A stretch of 64,000 nucleotides of DNA, from NCBI RefSeq assembly GCF_030295975.1, contig NZ_AP027364.1:1240001-1304000 (forward strand). Reading direction: 5' to 3'. The stretch comes from Thalassotalea atypica (GTDB lineage Bacteria > Pseudomonadota > Gammaproteobacteria > Enterobacterales > Alteromonadaceae). The notes beneath the pieces were generated by a model. That model saw only the letters and a list, made by a program, of their open reading frames with translations. It did not search any database and was not told where the DNA came from. Positions 53,601 to 62,293 of this stretch are shown piece after piece; within the stretch, counting starts at the first letter, position 1, and every line of letters starts with the position of its first letter. The position numbers and the translations under genes are program-made.

Positions 53601-53626
53601 AAAAATGCCCAACTAGGTATTGGGCA
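53601..53626 (-). terminator. Terminator of pheA
   Basis: TGCCCAA / TTGGGCA stem with T5 on the minus strand (A5 at 53601-53605). Confidence 0.75.
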
Positions 53627-53652
53627 CTTTGAAGATTATGAATTTCTTGTTA

Positions 53653-54828
53653 TTAAATTGCGCTGCTTGGCACGCTTGTCGGGCTGATATGCTCAACAGG
53701 GTAGCAGCCGAGTACTTTAATAAAATTAGTTTGATCGGTGAGGGCGGTAATTGCTTCTTGCATGGGCAACGATTTTAGATTCGCTTCAACATCTAAGTAA
53801 AACATCTCTTCCCACGGTCTTCCTTGAATAGGGCGAGACTCTAGTTTGCACATATTGATGCCATTTTCCTTCAATACCAATAAACACTCCACTAACGCAC
53901 CTGGTTTTTGTCCAGTCGCTAAGATCAGTGTCGTTTTCGCAGGGATTTGCTCGGCCACATCAACAGGCTTTCTGGCGACTACAATGAACCTGCTGTGATT
54001 TTCACTTTGATTAGCAATTGATTTTTCTAACGCATGTAAATTATAAAGTTGACCACCTTCTTCACTACCGATTACGGCAACAGTTTCATCTTGAAGCTCA
54101 TAAACTTTAGCCATCGCGTCTGCTGTGCTATCGCAATACTCAATGCGGATATCCGATTGTTTATCTAAAAAGTTACTACATTGTGTAAATGGTTGACCGT
54201 GAGCATAGATGGTTTGGATTTTACTTAAGTGTGAATTTACTGCCGTTAATAAACAGTGCTCAATAGGTTGGGTAATTTCTCCAACAATGGATAAATTTGT
54301 ATGTTGAAGGACATCATAGACGTCGTTAATACTGCCTGAGCTGGTGTTTTCTATGGGGAGAACACCATAATCAACATGACCGGCTTCAACCAGCTGCATA
54401 ATATCACTAAAATTTTGACATCCCGATTCAATGATATGCTCTGCGCGTCTTGAAAAGTAACGATGACTTGCCAAGTAACTGTACGAACCTTTATTACCTA
54501 AGAACGCTACGCTAACTGCTGGCATCTGAGTATTGGGGTTGGTGAGTTGTTGTAAGTACGCTTGTTGATTAAGCACAGAGTCTTCAATAATGGTTTGAAA
54601 AATACTGGTCACATAATGAGCGTCTAAACCTAAGCTTTTGCCTTGGGTGATTAAGCGAATGAGTAACTCTTGTTCACGTTGCTGATCACGAACAGGTCTC
54701 ACTTGATGAGCTTTACTCTTTGCAACGTTTAAGGTGAGGGCGCGACGTTGGGCAAATAATTCAAGAAGTTGTTGATCTAAACTGGTAATTTGTTCGCGAA
54801 TTTTATTGAGATCTAATTCTTCGGTCAC
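53653..54828 (-). CDS. pheA: Bifunctional chorismate mutase/prephenate dehydratase PheA
   Basis: 391 residues. AroQ chorismate mutase (about 1-90), prephenate dehydratase (about 105-285; VAFLGNKGSYSYLASHRYF, YGVLPIENTSSGSINDVYD) and a C-terminal ACT domain (about 300-380) with the phenylalanine-sensing GALVE and ESRP motifs. It makes phenylpyruvate. In the catalytic TRF motif the Thr is Ser (ENHSRFIVVARK), a conservative change. Expression is probably controlled by the leader and attenuator upstream. Confidence 0.97.
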   Translation of the reverse strand: MTEELDLNKIREQITSLDQQLLELFAQRRALTLNVAKSKAHQVRPVRDQQREQELLIRLITQGKSLGLDAHYVTSIFQTIIEDSVLNQQAYLQQLTNPNTQMPAVSVAFLGNKGSYSYLASHRYFSRRAEHIIESGCQNFSDIMQLVEAGHVDYGVLPIENTSSGSINDVYDVLQHTNLSIVGEITQPIEHCLLTAVNSHLSKIQTIYAHGQPFTQCSNFLDKQSDIRIEYCDSTADAMAKVYELQDETVAVIGSEEGGQLYNLHALEKSIANQSENHSRFIVVARKPVDVAEQIPAKTTLILATGQKPGALVECLLVLKENGINMCKLESRPIQGRPWEEMFYLDVEANLKSLPMQEAITALTDQTNFIKVLGCYPVEHISPTSVPSSAI

Positions 54829-54877
54829 GGTCGCTCCTTAAGCAAAAATAATGTCATCAAAGTTAGGTAAATCAGGC

Positions 54878-54905
54878 AAAAAAAAACCTCCTTATTGAGG
54901 AGGTT
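54878..54905 (-). terminator. Attenuator terminator of pheA
   Basis: On the minus strand, AACCTCCT / AGGAGGTT stem (8 bp, 5-nt loop) followed by T9, about 50 nt before pheA and 41 nt after the leader stop. The leader segment TGAGGGG at the leader stop codon can pair with the CCTCA of the terminator arm, offering an antiterminator. Confidence 0.85.
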
Positions 54906-54946
54906 TCTTGTTAGCTCTTTAATCAGTAAAGCATACAGTCTTCCCC

Positions 54947-55003
54947 TCAGCGCACTGAAGTAAATAAGAAGATAAAGAGTGTAAAACAAGTTTTAATTTT
55001 CAT
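54947..55003 (-). CDS. pheL: Phenylalanine leader peptide (pheL)
   Basis: An 18-residue ORF, MKIKTCFTLFIFLFTSVR, with four Phe at positions 7, 10, 12 and 14. Located directly upstream of a terminator and then pheA, as in the E. coli pheL-pheA attenuator. Ribosome stalling at Phe codons would favour antitermination. There is no Shine-Dalgarno sequence, and the predicted transcription start falls at or next to the ATG, so it may be leaderless. Confidence 0.75.
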   Translation of the reverse strand: MKIKTCFTLFIFLFTSVR

Positions 55004-55009
55004 GCTAGT

Positions 55010-55038
55010 ACAATAACGAGCTAGTCCCCATAGTGCAA
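55010..55038 (-). promoter_or_regulatory. Candidate pheL-pheA promoter
   Basis: On the minus strand TTGCAC (55038-55033), 17-bp spacer, TATTGT (55015-55010). The -10 ends 6 nt before the leader start codon. Confidence 0.55.
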
Positions 55039-55076
55039 GTATTAACAAGCTTATATTTCGTTCTAGCTCATATTAT

Positions 55077-57464
55077 TTAGTAACTTAGTAGTGTTAACGT
55101 GTATTTAGTTTCGCCAGGTAATAAAGGTGATGGTTTTCCTTTCACCCAGTCACTATGGCCTACGCCAAAGTATGGGCTCCACGGATGACCCGCTTGGCTC
55201 GTTGGCATATGTAAAATGGCTTGTTCCTCATGACCTGGGGAGACGATCATACGTTCAGATGCACCAAATGAACCACCGTCAACGCGTGGCATAAACCCAT
55301 CGCCGGGCAAAGGCTCCGCTGGCATATTTAAATAGTGTCCAAAAAGCGGGATTGATGAGGCTAAAGGATGCCTAATATCCGCTTGATTTTCCTGTCCCCA
55401 AGATGCCTGTGACAAGGGTTGATTGTCAGTCATCTCCATCAAGGTATTCTCAAGTGCTTCTATAAAAATTATTGACCAAGATTCACGTGAAAGCCATTGG
55501 TAATTGGTTGGCTGCTCATTGATCATTTGCCATAGCGGCGTTTCTAGTTGGTTCCTGATGGTGTGAAAGTCAAAGTTTTCATCTTGTGCAGTTAATTGCT
55601 CAATCAATGGCTCAAAGGTTATGTTTCGCACATGCAGACGGAAGTTTCTGACAACGCGGTAGGCGACAGAATGAACCTCTGCCGACAGGCTTTCATCCTT
55701 CAATAAAGTGGCGACTTCTTGCCATTGAGGGTTCTGTGCGATGGCCGTTGGGGTTAAAACTTTCTTATTTAAGAATGCTTGCCAACGTTTCATAAAAATC
55801 GCTTCTGTGTCTAGGGCAATGTTTAGGAGCTTTTGCTCATTAAACTGATCAGATTCAAATAACCTATCTCTTATCTGTTGGCTTCTAGCGCCTATTGCAT
55901 AGCCGCCATTGCCTACCGTTCGAAGCATTTCGCCACCTACCACCCGAGAATTGGCCGTCCATAGTCGATGGTCTATTGGGTTTTTTACCTTAGGGTAACT
56001 TTCAAATTCCACATAACCATCCCAACCGTTCGCCCCAGTTGACCAGTCTTGTGGCAGTTCACCGACATTCCCATATTTATTAGGGATCCCTCCCATGATG
56101 GTCCAGCCGATGTTACCGTCTTTGTCACCGACCATTAGGTTTTGTGCTGGTATGCCTGATCTTGACGCTATTTCGAACGCTTGATCGACATTTTTTGCTG
56201 TTTCTAATTCAAGAACCGCTAAATTTACCGCACGCAAGTCATGGGCAACCCAACGATAAGCAAGCAAGTTACCGTCACCGTCTTTGCCGATAACAGGGCC
56301 CCAAATCGTTTCCATGACATCTATTTCAACAGACTTTTTATCTTTCACTGCTATGATTTGTTTAAAGTGTTCGAAATCTTTGTAGCCTTGAGGAGTCAAA
56401 TATTGGCTATTGTCTTTATTCGTTTTCAGCACAATAACGTCACTCCAGTCGCCATAACTGTTGGTAAACCCCCAAGCGATATTAGTATTGCTACCGACAA
56501 TGATATTCGGTGTGCCTGGCAATGTGACGCCTACAACATCCACGTCTTCTTCACCTTGTCGATACAGCAACCTTGCTTTGAACCACGTGTTTGGCACACG
56601 AATACCTAAATGCATGTCGTTAGCAACGATAGCACTTCCTGTGGTACTAATGTGTCCAGATACGGCCCAATTGTTCGAACCCACAAATTGCTCTTGAGCT
56701 ATTTTGGTGCTTTTTTCTGGGGTGTTAGTCGTCTGAATTTTTCTCAATAAACTCGTGGGCCACTCGCCTTCCGGCAATGATGTCGGTGAGAATTCAGTGC
56801 CATCAATTGCTGCATCCCATTGGCTACCTTTAGGGTTTAGAAAACTAAATACTTCGTCAGAAAGTGTTTTGGCCATAATGCCCAAAGTTTGCTCACGCTC
56901 ACCTTGAGCATATTGCAGATCTAAATACATGCTGAGTACGGTTAGAACGGTATCTTCTTCTTGCCAAGGCACTGGCTCTTGGCTCAGTAAAAGGTATTCA
57001 AATGGGGCGAATTTTAAATAGTCTAACCCTTGATTAACGCCTCTTGTATAGGCTTTCAACAGTAGCTCTTCTTCTTTAGACATCTGTTTGACTATAGCGC
57101 GAGCACGTTCTCTAAATCGATGTACTCTGATCTCCTTGTCATAATCTAATGCAATATCACCAAATAAACTTGATAATTCACCAGCGGAGTTCCGACGCAA
57201 TAAATCCATTTGAAAAAATCGCTCTTGCGCATGAACAAAGCCTAGTGCAACGGCAATATCAGCACGGTTTTTTGCCGTTATAGTTGGCACGCCTGAAGCG
57301 TCTCTTTCTATCACTGTTTGGGCTGATAAACCAAAAACTGTTTTCTTGCCATCGAGTATTGGCAACGAGCTATCTATACGTGAATATATCCAAGTGGCCG
57401 CAGTAGCAGCAATAAAAATAGTTATTGAAAGAAGCGTAAAGATAACTGATCTGTTAATTTTCAT
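55077..57464 (-). CDS. Penicillin acylase family protein (Ntn hydrolase)
   Basis: 795-residue precursor with an N-terminal hydrophobic segment (about 8-28), so exported or anchored in the periplasm. Family features: YGFVHAQERFFQMDLLRR-like ALGFVHAQERFFQMD, the autocleavage site before Ser263 in VGSNNWAVSG (Ser becomes the N-terminal nucleophile of the beta subunit), NDMHLGIRVPNTW, and a conserved Asn-bearing TANSRVVGG. Such enzymes hydrolyse amides including acyl-homoserine lactones, N-acyl amino acids or beta-lactams; substrate here unknown. Monocistronic. Confidence 0.92.
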   Translation of the reverse strand: MKINRSVIFTLLSITIFIAATAATWIYSRIDSSLPILDGKKTVFGLSAQTVIERDASGVPTITAKNRADIAVALGFVHAQERFFQMDLLRRNSAGELSSLFGDIALDYDKEIRVHRFRERARAIVKQMSKEEELLLKAYTRGVNQGLDYLKFAPFEYLLLSQEPVPWQEEDTVLTVLSMYLDLQYAQGEREQTLGIMAKTLSDEVFSFLNPKGSQWDAAIDGTEFSPTSLPEGEWPTSLLRKIQTTNTPEKSTKIAQEQFVGSNNWAVSGHISTTGSAIVANDMHLGIRVPNTWFKARLLYRQGEEDVDVVGVTLPGTPNIIVGSNTNIAWGFTNSYGDWSDVIVLKTNKDNSQYLTPQGYKDFEHFKQIIAVKDKKSVEIDVMETIWGPVIGKDGDGNLLAYRWVAHDLRAVNLAVLELETAKNVDQAFEIASRSGIPAQNLMVGDKDGNIGWTIMGGIPNKYGNVGELPQDWSTGANGWDGYVEFESYPKVKNPIDHRLWTANSRVVGGEMLRTVGNGGYAIGARSQQIRDRLFESDQFNEQKLLNIALDTEAIFMKRWQAFLNKKVLTPTAIAQNPQWQEVATLLKDESLSAEVHSVAYRVVRNFRLHVRNITFEPLIEQLTAQDENFDFHTIRNQLETPLWQMINEQPTNYQWLSRESWSIIFIEALENTLMEMTDNQPLSQASWGQENQADIRHPLASSIPLFGHYLNMPAEPLPGDGFMPRVDGGSFGASERMIVSPGHEEQAILHMPTSQAGHPWSPYFGVGHSDWVKGKPSPLLPGETKYTLTLLSY

Positions 57465-57731
57465 TATGATTTTGGCTTTTAAAGTGAATGTTATTGCTGT
57501 TTCGTTTAAACCATTATGGCAGCGCTAAAAAGATTACAGCATTAATTTGTCAGTTTTTAGTGATAAATTCAATGAGCTACCGTAATTCATGTGATATGTG
57601 TGATTAAACTGAGCTAAATTGAGTGGTGATTTTGTTAATCAAATGTAATAATTGCGCGCGGTTAGAATTCTATCCATTATTCCTGTTTTGTTGTCGGGGA
57701 TTTTAGGGTAAGAAAATAATAAGGTTAAGCT

Positions 57732-58073
57732 ATGTCTGATTCAGTTTCTCGATATATGCATATAGGTGAGTGGTGCTTTGAAATTAAGATGGTACGGGCA
57801 CTCAAAGTTGACAAATATGGCGAGCCATATTCATCAATAGCCAACTGTAATATCAATGGCAGCTCTATGTATATTGATGGGTTGATGACCAAGGAAGGAC
57901 ATAAGTTCACTAAAGAAGATTTCATGACTTTTTATAAGTTCACTGAAGCGTTAGGGTTGGATAATTTTTCCTACCATAGATTTCATGAAGGAAAATCAAC
58001 TAATAAAGAAGTGTCAATTCGTAAAACCAAAACGCCAAACGTGCAAGCTAAACCATCGCTCAAGCTTGTCTAA
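57732..58073 (+). CDS. Conserved-looking small protein of unknown function
   Basis: 113 residues, soluble, no signal or TM segment. Good ribosome site (AAGG, 7 nt). The sequence has an N-terminal mixed region (HIGEWCFEIKMVRALKVDKYGEPYSSIANCNINGS) and a Lys-rich tail. I recognise no family. It may precede the molybdoenzyme operon, but 242 bp separate them. Confidence 0.55.
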   Translation: MSDSVSRYMHIGEWCFEIKMVRALKVDKYGEPYSSIANCNINGSSMYIDGLMTKEGHKFTKEDFMTFYKFTEALGLDNFSYHRFHEGKSTNKEVSIRKTKTPNVQAKPSLKLV

Positions 58074-58121
58074 ATGTGATTGAGTGTTGAGTAAGCCGAT
58101 TGGAGCTTTGTAGTAGGGATA

Positions 58122-58137
58122 AACATTCTCGAATGTT
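58122..58137. promoter_or_regulatory. AACATTC-TC-GAATGTT palindrome
   Basis: A 7+7 dyad in the 242-bp gap before the cysteine desulfurase gene, about 180 bp upstream of it. Possible operator for the molybdoenzyme operon; no known consensus recognised. Confidence 0.3.
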
Positions 58138-58315
58138 CGTTGTACCCTTATCCACTTAAGTAAAGAGCAATTGGGAAATCGGCGGCATTGACCGCGACTA
58201 AATACTTTACAGAAGCCAGCAGGTGTTATGAGACAATAATTTTTACATTTGATGCTTTTAGTCCTTAAGTACTCGGGTTAAGCTGTTATGACAACAACAA
58301 ACCTTAATTAATGAC

Positions 58316-59542
58316 ATGTCACTTTCGGCACACGCTAGCCCGTGGAAAAAAGATTTCAGCCTATTTGAACAAGCAGAATATAAAGACCTTTCTTATTTAG
58401 ACTCTGCTGCGACGACGCTTGTGCCCACTGTTGTGGCTAAGGCAGTCAATGACTATCAGTTGTATCATCACGGCAACAGTCATCGGGGCTTTTATAAGCT
58501 TAGTGCTGAGTCAACCGCTATTGTTGAAAAGGTACGCTACCGAGTCTCTTCTTATATAAAGGCGTTATCTAGTGATGAAATTATTTTCACGGCGAGCACC
58601 ACAAATGCAATTAACCTCGTTGCGGATGGATTTTTAAAGCAACACCTCACGGAAAAACATAATGTATTGATCTCTGTTGCGGAGCATCATGCAAATTTAC
58701 TTCCTTGGCAACAACTCTGCTGGCAGACTGGTGCTCAGTTGCGGGTAATTTCATTATTGCCTTGTGGTGAGTTGGACCTAACACAAGTTAGAAATCAAAT
58801 AGACGGTAACACCGCTCTTGTCGCTGTTAGCCATATCTCTAACGTACTTGGCGTGAAAAATCCTATAGCAGCATTATCAAAAATAACTCAAAAATATGAC
58901 GCTAAATTGCTCGTTGATGGAGCCCAAGCTGCGGCTCATACTGCAATTGATGTTCAGCAATTGGGCTGCGACTTCTATGTTTATTCGGGACACAAAAGTT
59001 ACGCTGGCTCTGGCATCGGCGTGCTATACGCCAAGCAGGCGGTGCAAGTACACATGCAACCTTCTATTTATGGTGGAGGGATTGTTGAACAAGTGACACT
59101 TGAAGGTGTAACGTTCAGTAAAGGCCCTCAGCAATTTGAAGCGGGTAGTCGCAATGTTGCCGCTATTGTTGGACTAAAAGCAGCAATAGACTATTTACAA
59201 GACAAGGAACCCTCAAAGATATCAGCTTATATCGAAAAGTTAAGCAGCTACATGTTCGAACAGCTTAGGATGCTACCTTTTGTTGAACTAGTCACGGGCA
59301 CTAATCATTCTGGTATTGTAAGTTTTAACCTACAACATGTTCACAGCCATGACGTAGCAACGTGTCTTGATTTGGAAAATATTGCAGTGCGTGCTGGTCA
59401 CCATTGTGCTCAACCTTTACATCATTATTTGAATCTTAAAAGCTCAGTTCGTGTTTCATTAGGAATATACAATGACAAGGCTGACATTGATAAACTGATT
59501 AAAGCGCTGACTAAAACCTATGAAATAATGAAAATTGAATAA
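58316..59542 (+). CDS. Class V cysteine desulfurase (SufS/CsdA-like) in molybdoenzyme operon
   Basis: 408-residue PLP enzyme that removes sulfur from cysteine as a persulfide. AEHHANLLPWQ, DGAQAAAHTAIDV, the PLP-binding Lys227 (SGHKSYAGSGIG) and the persulfide Cys364 in VRAGHHCAQP mark a type II (SufS-like) enzyme. It is followed within 8 bp by a SufU-type scaffold and then XdhC and MobA-like genes. By analogy to the NifS4-XdhC pair of Rhodobacter, it could deliver sulfur to the molybdenum cofactor, or to clusters of the downstream enzyme; this is inference. No clear ribosome site. Confidence 0.9.
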   Translation: MSLSAHASPWKKDFSLFEQAEYKDLSYLDSAATTLVPTVVAKAVNDYQLYHHGNSHRGFYKLSAESTAIVEKVRYRVSSYIKALSSDEIIFTASTTNAINLVADGFLKQHLTEKHNVLISVAEHHANLLPWQQLCWQTGAQLRVISLLPCGELDLTQVRNQIDGNTALVAVSHISNVLGVKNPIAALSKITQKYDAKLLVDGAQAAAHTAIDVQQLGCDFYVYSGHKSYAGSGIGVLYAKQAVQVHMQPSIYGGGIVEQVTLEGVTFSKGPQQFEAGSRNVAAIVGLKAAIDYLQDKEPSKISAYIEKLSSYMFEQLRMLPFVELVTGTNHSGIVSFNLQHVHSHDVATCLDLENIAVRAGHHCAQPLHHYLNLKSSVRVSLGIYNDKADIDKLIKALTKTYEIMKIE

Positions 59543-59550
59543 GTATTTAT

Positions 59551-60006
59551 ATGTTACAAACAAACAGCAATAATAGTGTCGAGCCGTTGGCGATCAGTAA
59601 ACTTTATCATCAGGCATTATTGCGCCATCATAAAAAACCCATAGGCTTTGACGTTACTCTTTCTGGTAAACAGGTGAGATCTGCCGATGGTGAAAACCCA
59701 GAATGTGGTGATGAAATTACCGTCAACGCTAAGCTAGAAAGTGGTGCCATCAGCAATATTGTGTTTTCAGGAGAAAGCTGCGCTATCTGCAGAGCGTCCG
59801 CTTCTATGATGTGTGAAAAGTTGGTCTCTATGACAACTAAACAGGCACTTGCCGTGATCAATGATGTTGAGCAATCCTTCAACGAACAAAAATTATTTGA
59901 GGGAAATTTATCTCCGTTAAACAGTGTGTTTTCTTTACCAATTCGGCAACAATGTGCGTTGCTACCGTGGCGCACTGCGGTACAAGTGTTAGAGGCTGGT
60001 GGGTAA
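59551..60006 (+). CDS. sufU: SufU-like sulfur acceptor/iron-sulfur scaffold
   Basis: 151 residues of the SufU/IscU-like family. Ligand positions match SufU: Cys52 and Asp54 (NPECGDEI), Cys77 (GESCAICRASASMM, with an extra Cys80) and Cys135 (RQQCALLPW). In Firmicutes SufU is a zinc protein that takes persulfide from SufS; finding it here paired with a SufS-like enzyme outside a full suf operon is notable. Start 8 bp after the desulfurase. Confidence 0.88.
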   Translation: MLQTNSNNSVEPLAISKLYHQALLRHHKKPIGFDVTLSGKQVRSADGENPECGDEITVNAKLESGAISNIVFSGESCAICRASASMMCEKLVSMTTKQALAVINDVEQSFNEQKLFEGNLSPLNSVFSLPIRQQCALLPWRTAVQVLEAGG

Positions 60007-60010
60007 ATTT

Positions 60011-61093
60011 ATGCAAGAAAATTGGTTTGAGTTGGCCCGTGCTTTTTCAGCAGATAAAGAAAGTGTGCTGGCGACGATTATTGAAACACGGGGTGCTACG
60101 TATCAAAAAGTAGGGACAATGATGCACGTTAGTACCGCAGGTGAATGTACAGGACTTTTAAGCGGTGGCTGTTTAGAAGCCGATATTGCTTTACATAGCC
60201 AGCAAGTACTATCAGAGAATAAATCCAAGGTATTGCATTATGACTTAATCGGTGATGCTGACTTACTGTGGGGGCTAGGGGGCGGCTGCGAAGGCGAGAT
60301 TAAAATATTATTACAGCCTATGACACCCGCTAATCAGCATTTGGGTTTTGCTGATGTATTGACCCATGCCCTTGATGGCAAATCAGGAAATTATTTTCAA
60401 CAAACCGCTTCAGGTGAAATACCCATTGGTTATTTTATATCGACAGATGAAAGAGTTGAACGCTTCGACCAACAGGTGACTGAGACTGCGAAGATTGCAG
60501 GTAAGAGCGTATCTTCTATTTCCGCAGACGTGGAGGTTAGCTCATCGAGACGATTGATTAATATCCCAGTTTATCCCCCCATTTCAATATTGGTTTGTGG
60601 CGCTGGCCCTGATGCGGTGCCTGTCGTGCAATTTGCAAAACAATTAGGTTGGCAAGTCGCCTTATGGGATCATCGCCAAGCCTCGTTAGATAAGTCACTA
60701 TTTGGCGAAGTAAACATTAAGCGTAAGATAAGAGCTGAACAAATAAGCTCAAGTGAATTGGACCTCTATGATGCGATAGTAATAATGACGCATAATTTAG
60801 AAAACGATCAACATTATTTAAAAAATGCGATAGCGTCATCACTGCCATACATTGGCGTACTTGGGCCTGCTGCGCGTAGAGATAAATTGCTTGAAAATAT
60901 CTCTGAAGTATATGGCAATGTCGATGATCGCGTATTTGGCCCTATAGGTCTGGACCTTGGCGGAAGAAGCCCGCAAGCTATTGCTTTGTCAATAATGGCT
61001 GAAATTCAACAGCAGTTAACGAAATTTCGTGCAGCACAAAATGAAAAACCTTTGTTTATGGACATACAATTAAATGTTTCCATCACAAAATAA
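60011..61093 (+). CDS. XdhC/CoxI family molybdenum cofactor maturation protein
   Basis: About 360 residues from ATG 60011 (a GTG at 59999 overlapping the sufU stop is possible). N-terminal XdhC_CoxI domain (VLATIIETRGATYQKVGTMMHV, LLSGGCLEADI) and C-terminal Rossmann XdhC_C domain (SILVCGAGPDAVPVVQFAKQLGWQVALWDHRQ, GLDLGGRSPQAIALSIMAEI). XdhC proteins bind molybdenum cofactor, protect its sulfurated form and insert it into xanthine-dehydrogenase-type enzymes. It overlaps the next gene by 20 bp. Confidence 0.92.
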   Translation: MQENWFELARAFSADKESVLATIIETRGATYQKVGTMMHVSTAGECTGLLSGGCLEADIALHSQQVLSENKSKVLHYDLIGDADLLWGLGGGCEGEIKILLQPMTPANQHLGFADVLTHALDGKSGNYFQQTASGEIPIGYFISTDERVERFDQQVTETAKIAGKSVSSISADVEVSSSRRLINIPVYPPISILVCGAGPDAVPVVQFAKQLGWQVALWDHRQASLDKSLFGEVNIKRKIRAEQISSSELDLYDAIVIMTHNLENDQHYLKNAIASSLPYIGVLGPAARRDKLLENISEVYGNVDDRVFGPIGLDLGGRSPQAIALSIMAEIQQQLTKFRAAQNEKPLFMDIQLNVSITK

Positions 61094-61742
61094 GCGACAG
61101 GAAGATATAGAGCATCAAGCCAATGAAATAGGCAAGATAGCAATTATTGTATTGGCTGCTGGGAGTTCCTCTCGTTTAGGCCAACCTAAACAACTGGTGG
61201 AAATTGAGCACCAATCACTTATTTATCGTCAATGTCAGTTAGCATCAACACTGACACCTCATGTTTATTGTGTCATTGGTTGTCAGGCTCTTCAAATGCG
61301 TAGCGCGTTATCAGAGCTTGAGGTCAACGTCGTGGAAAATATAGCTTGGTCTGATGGTATGGGAAGTTCTATTAGTGCGGCGATCAGCCAGTTACCGGTC
61401 CATATTGAAGCGGCGATGATAGTACTTGTTGATCAATGGAAATTAACACAGGCCGATCTAAACTTACTGGTTAAACAGCACATAAATTCACCACAAATGA
61501 TTATTCAATCAAGGCAAGTAAATCGACAAGAAAAGAAAGCTAATGGGCCGCCAGTGATCTTTCCTAAACGATTTTTTACAAATTTAATTGGCCTAAAGGG
61601 GGAGCAAGGTGCTAAACCTATCGTAGAAAAATTCAAATCTTCAACTCTTATGGTAGATATTCCCAATGCGTTTGAAGATATAGATACACCAGAACAATTA
61701 GCAAAAGTAACAATGTTTTTGTCAAAAATGAAAAAAGACTAG
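61074..61742 (+). CDS. MobA-like NTP transferase (MocA-type cytidylyltransferase)
   Basis: 222 residues with the nucleotidyltransferase signature IIVLAAGSSSRLGQPKQLV and a later MIVLVDQWKLTQADL (Asp for metal). MocA-type enzymes add CMP to molybdopterin, forming MCD used by many bacterial molybdenum hydroxylases. It lies between the XdhC and [2Fe-2S] subunit genes, which fits that role. Confidence 0.9.
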   Translation: MFPSQNKRQEDIEHQANEIGKIAIIVLAAGSSSRLGQPKQLVEIEHQSLIYRQCQLASTLTPHVYCVIGCQALQMRSALSELEVNVVENIAWSDGMGSSISAAISQLPVHIEAAMIVLVDQWKLTQADLNLLVKQHINSPQMIIQSRQVNRQEKKANGPPVIFPKRFFTNLIGLKGEQGAKPIVEKFKSSTLMVDIPNAFEDIDTPEQLAKVTMFLSKMKKD

Positions 61743-61792
61743 TACTACGAACACTATCCTAGAACTATAAATATAAACAAAAGGAAGTCGCA

Positions 61793-62293
61793 ATGATCAC
61801 CTTAATGGTTAATGGAAAATCACATCAATATCAAGATGATATGGATATGCCTTTGCTTTGGGCATTACGAGATGTATTAAAGTATACCGGCACAAAATAC
61901 GGTTGTGGTAAAGGTTTGTGCGGTGCATGTACCATTCATTTAGATGGTCAACCGGTTCGTGCGTGTTTGACGCCAGTATCTGCTGTTGAAGGACAATCGA
62001 TCACCACCATTGAAGGTTTATCAGATGATGGCTCCCACCCTGTGCAACAGGCATGGCAAGCGCTCAATGTGCCACAATGCGGTTACTGTCAGTCTGGGCA
62101 GATAATGTCGGCGGTGGCCTTACTTGAACATACGCCTAATCCTACTGACAAACAAATAGACACAGCAATGAGCGGAAATATTTGCCGCTGCGGGACATAC
62201 ACACGTATTAAAGAGGCAATTCATCTTGCCAGTGAAAGCGTAGCTAAAGGCGTTAATGTTTTTGATCCTAAGGTCGAAGGAGCTGACGTATGA
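61793..62293 (+). CDS. [2Fe-2S] subunit of molybdenum hydroxylase
   Basis: 166 residues of the CoxS/IorA type. Plant-type cluster ligands Cys38, Cys43, Cys46, Cys58 ([15 protein letters not shown] and RAC) and the second cluster Cys96, Cys99, Cys131, Cys133 ([18 protein letters not shown]). It passes electrons from the molybdenum subunit. Its stop overlaps the next start by 4 nt (ATGA). It carries no signal of its own, so it is probably exported with the Tat-tagged large subunit. Confidence 0.95.
   Translation: MITLMVNGKSHQYQDDMDMPLLWALRDVLKYTGTKYGCGKGLCGACTIHLDGQPVRACLTPVSAVEGQSITTIEGLSDDGSHPVQQAWQALNVPQCGYCQSGQIMSAVALLEHTPNPTDKQIDTAMSGNICRCGTYTRIKEAIHLASESVAKGVNVFDPKVEGADV

Noticed and set aside
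58148-58157. DnaA box-like TTATCCACT before the desulfurase gene
   Set aside because: Single one-mismatch site with no companions; expected by chance.
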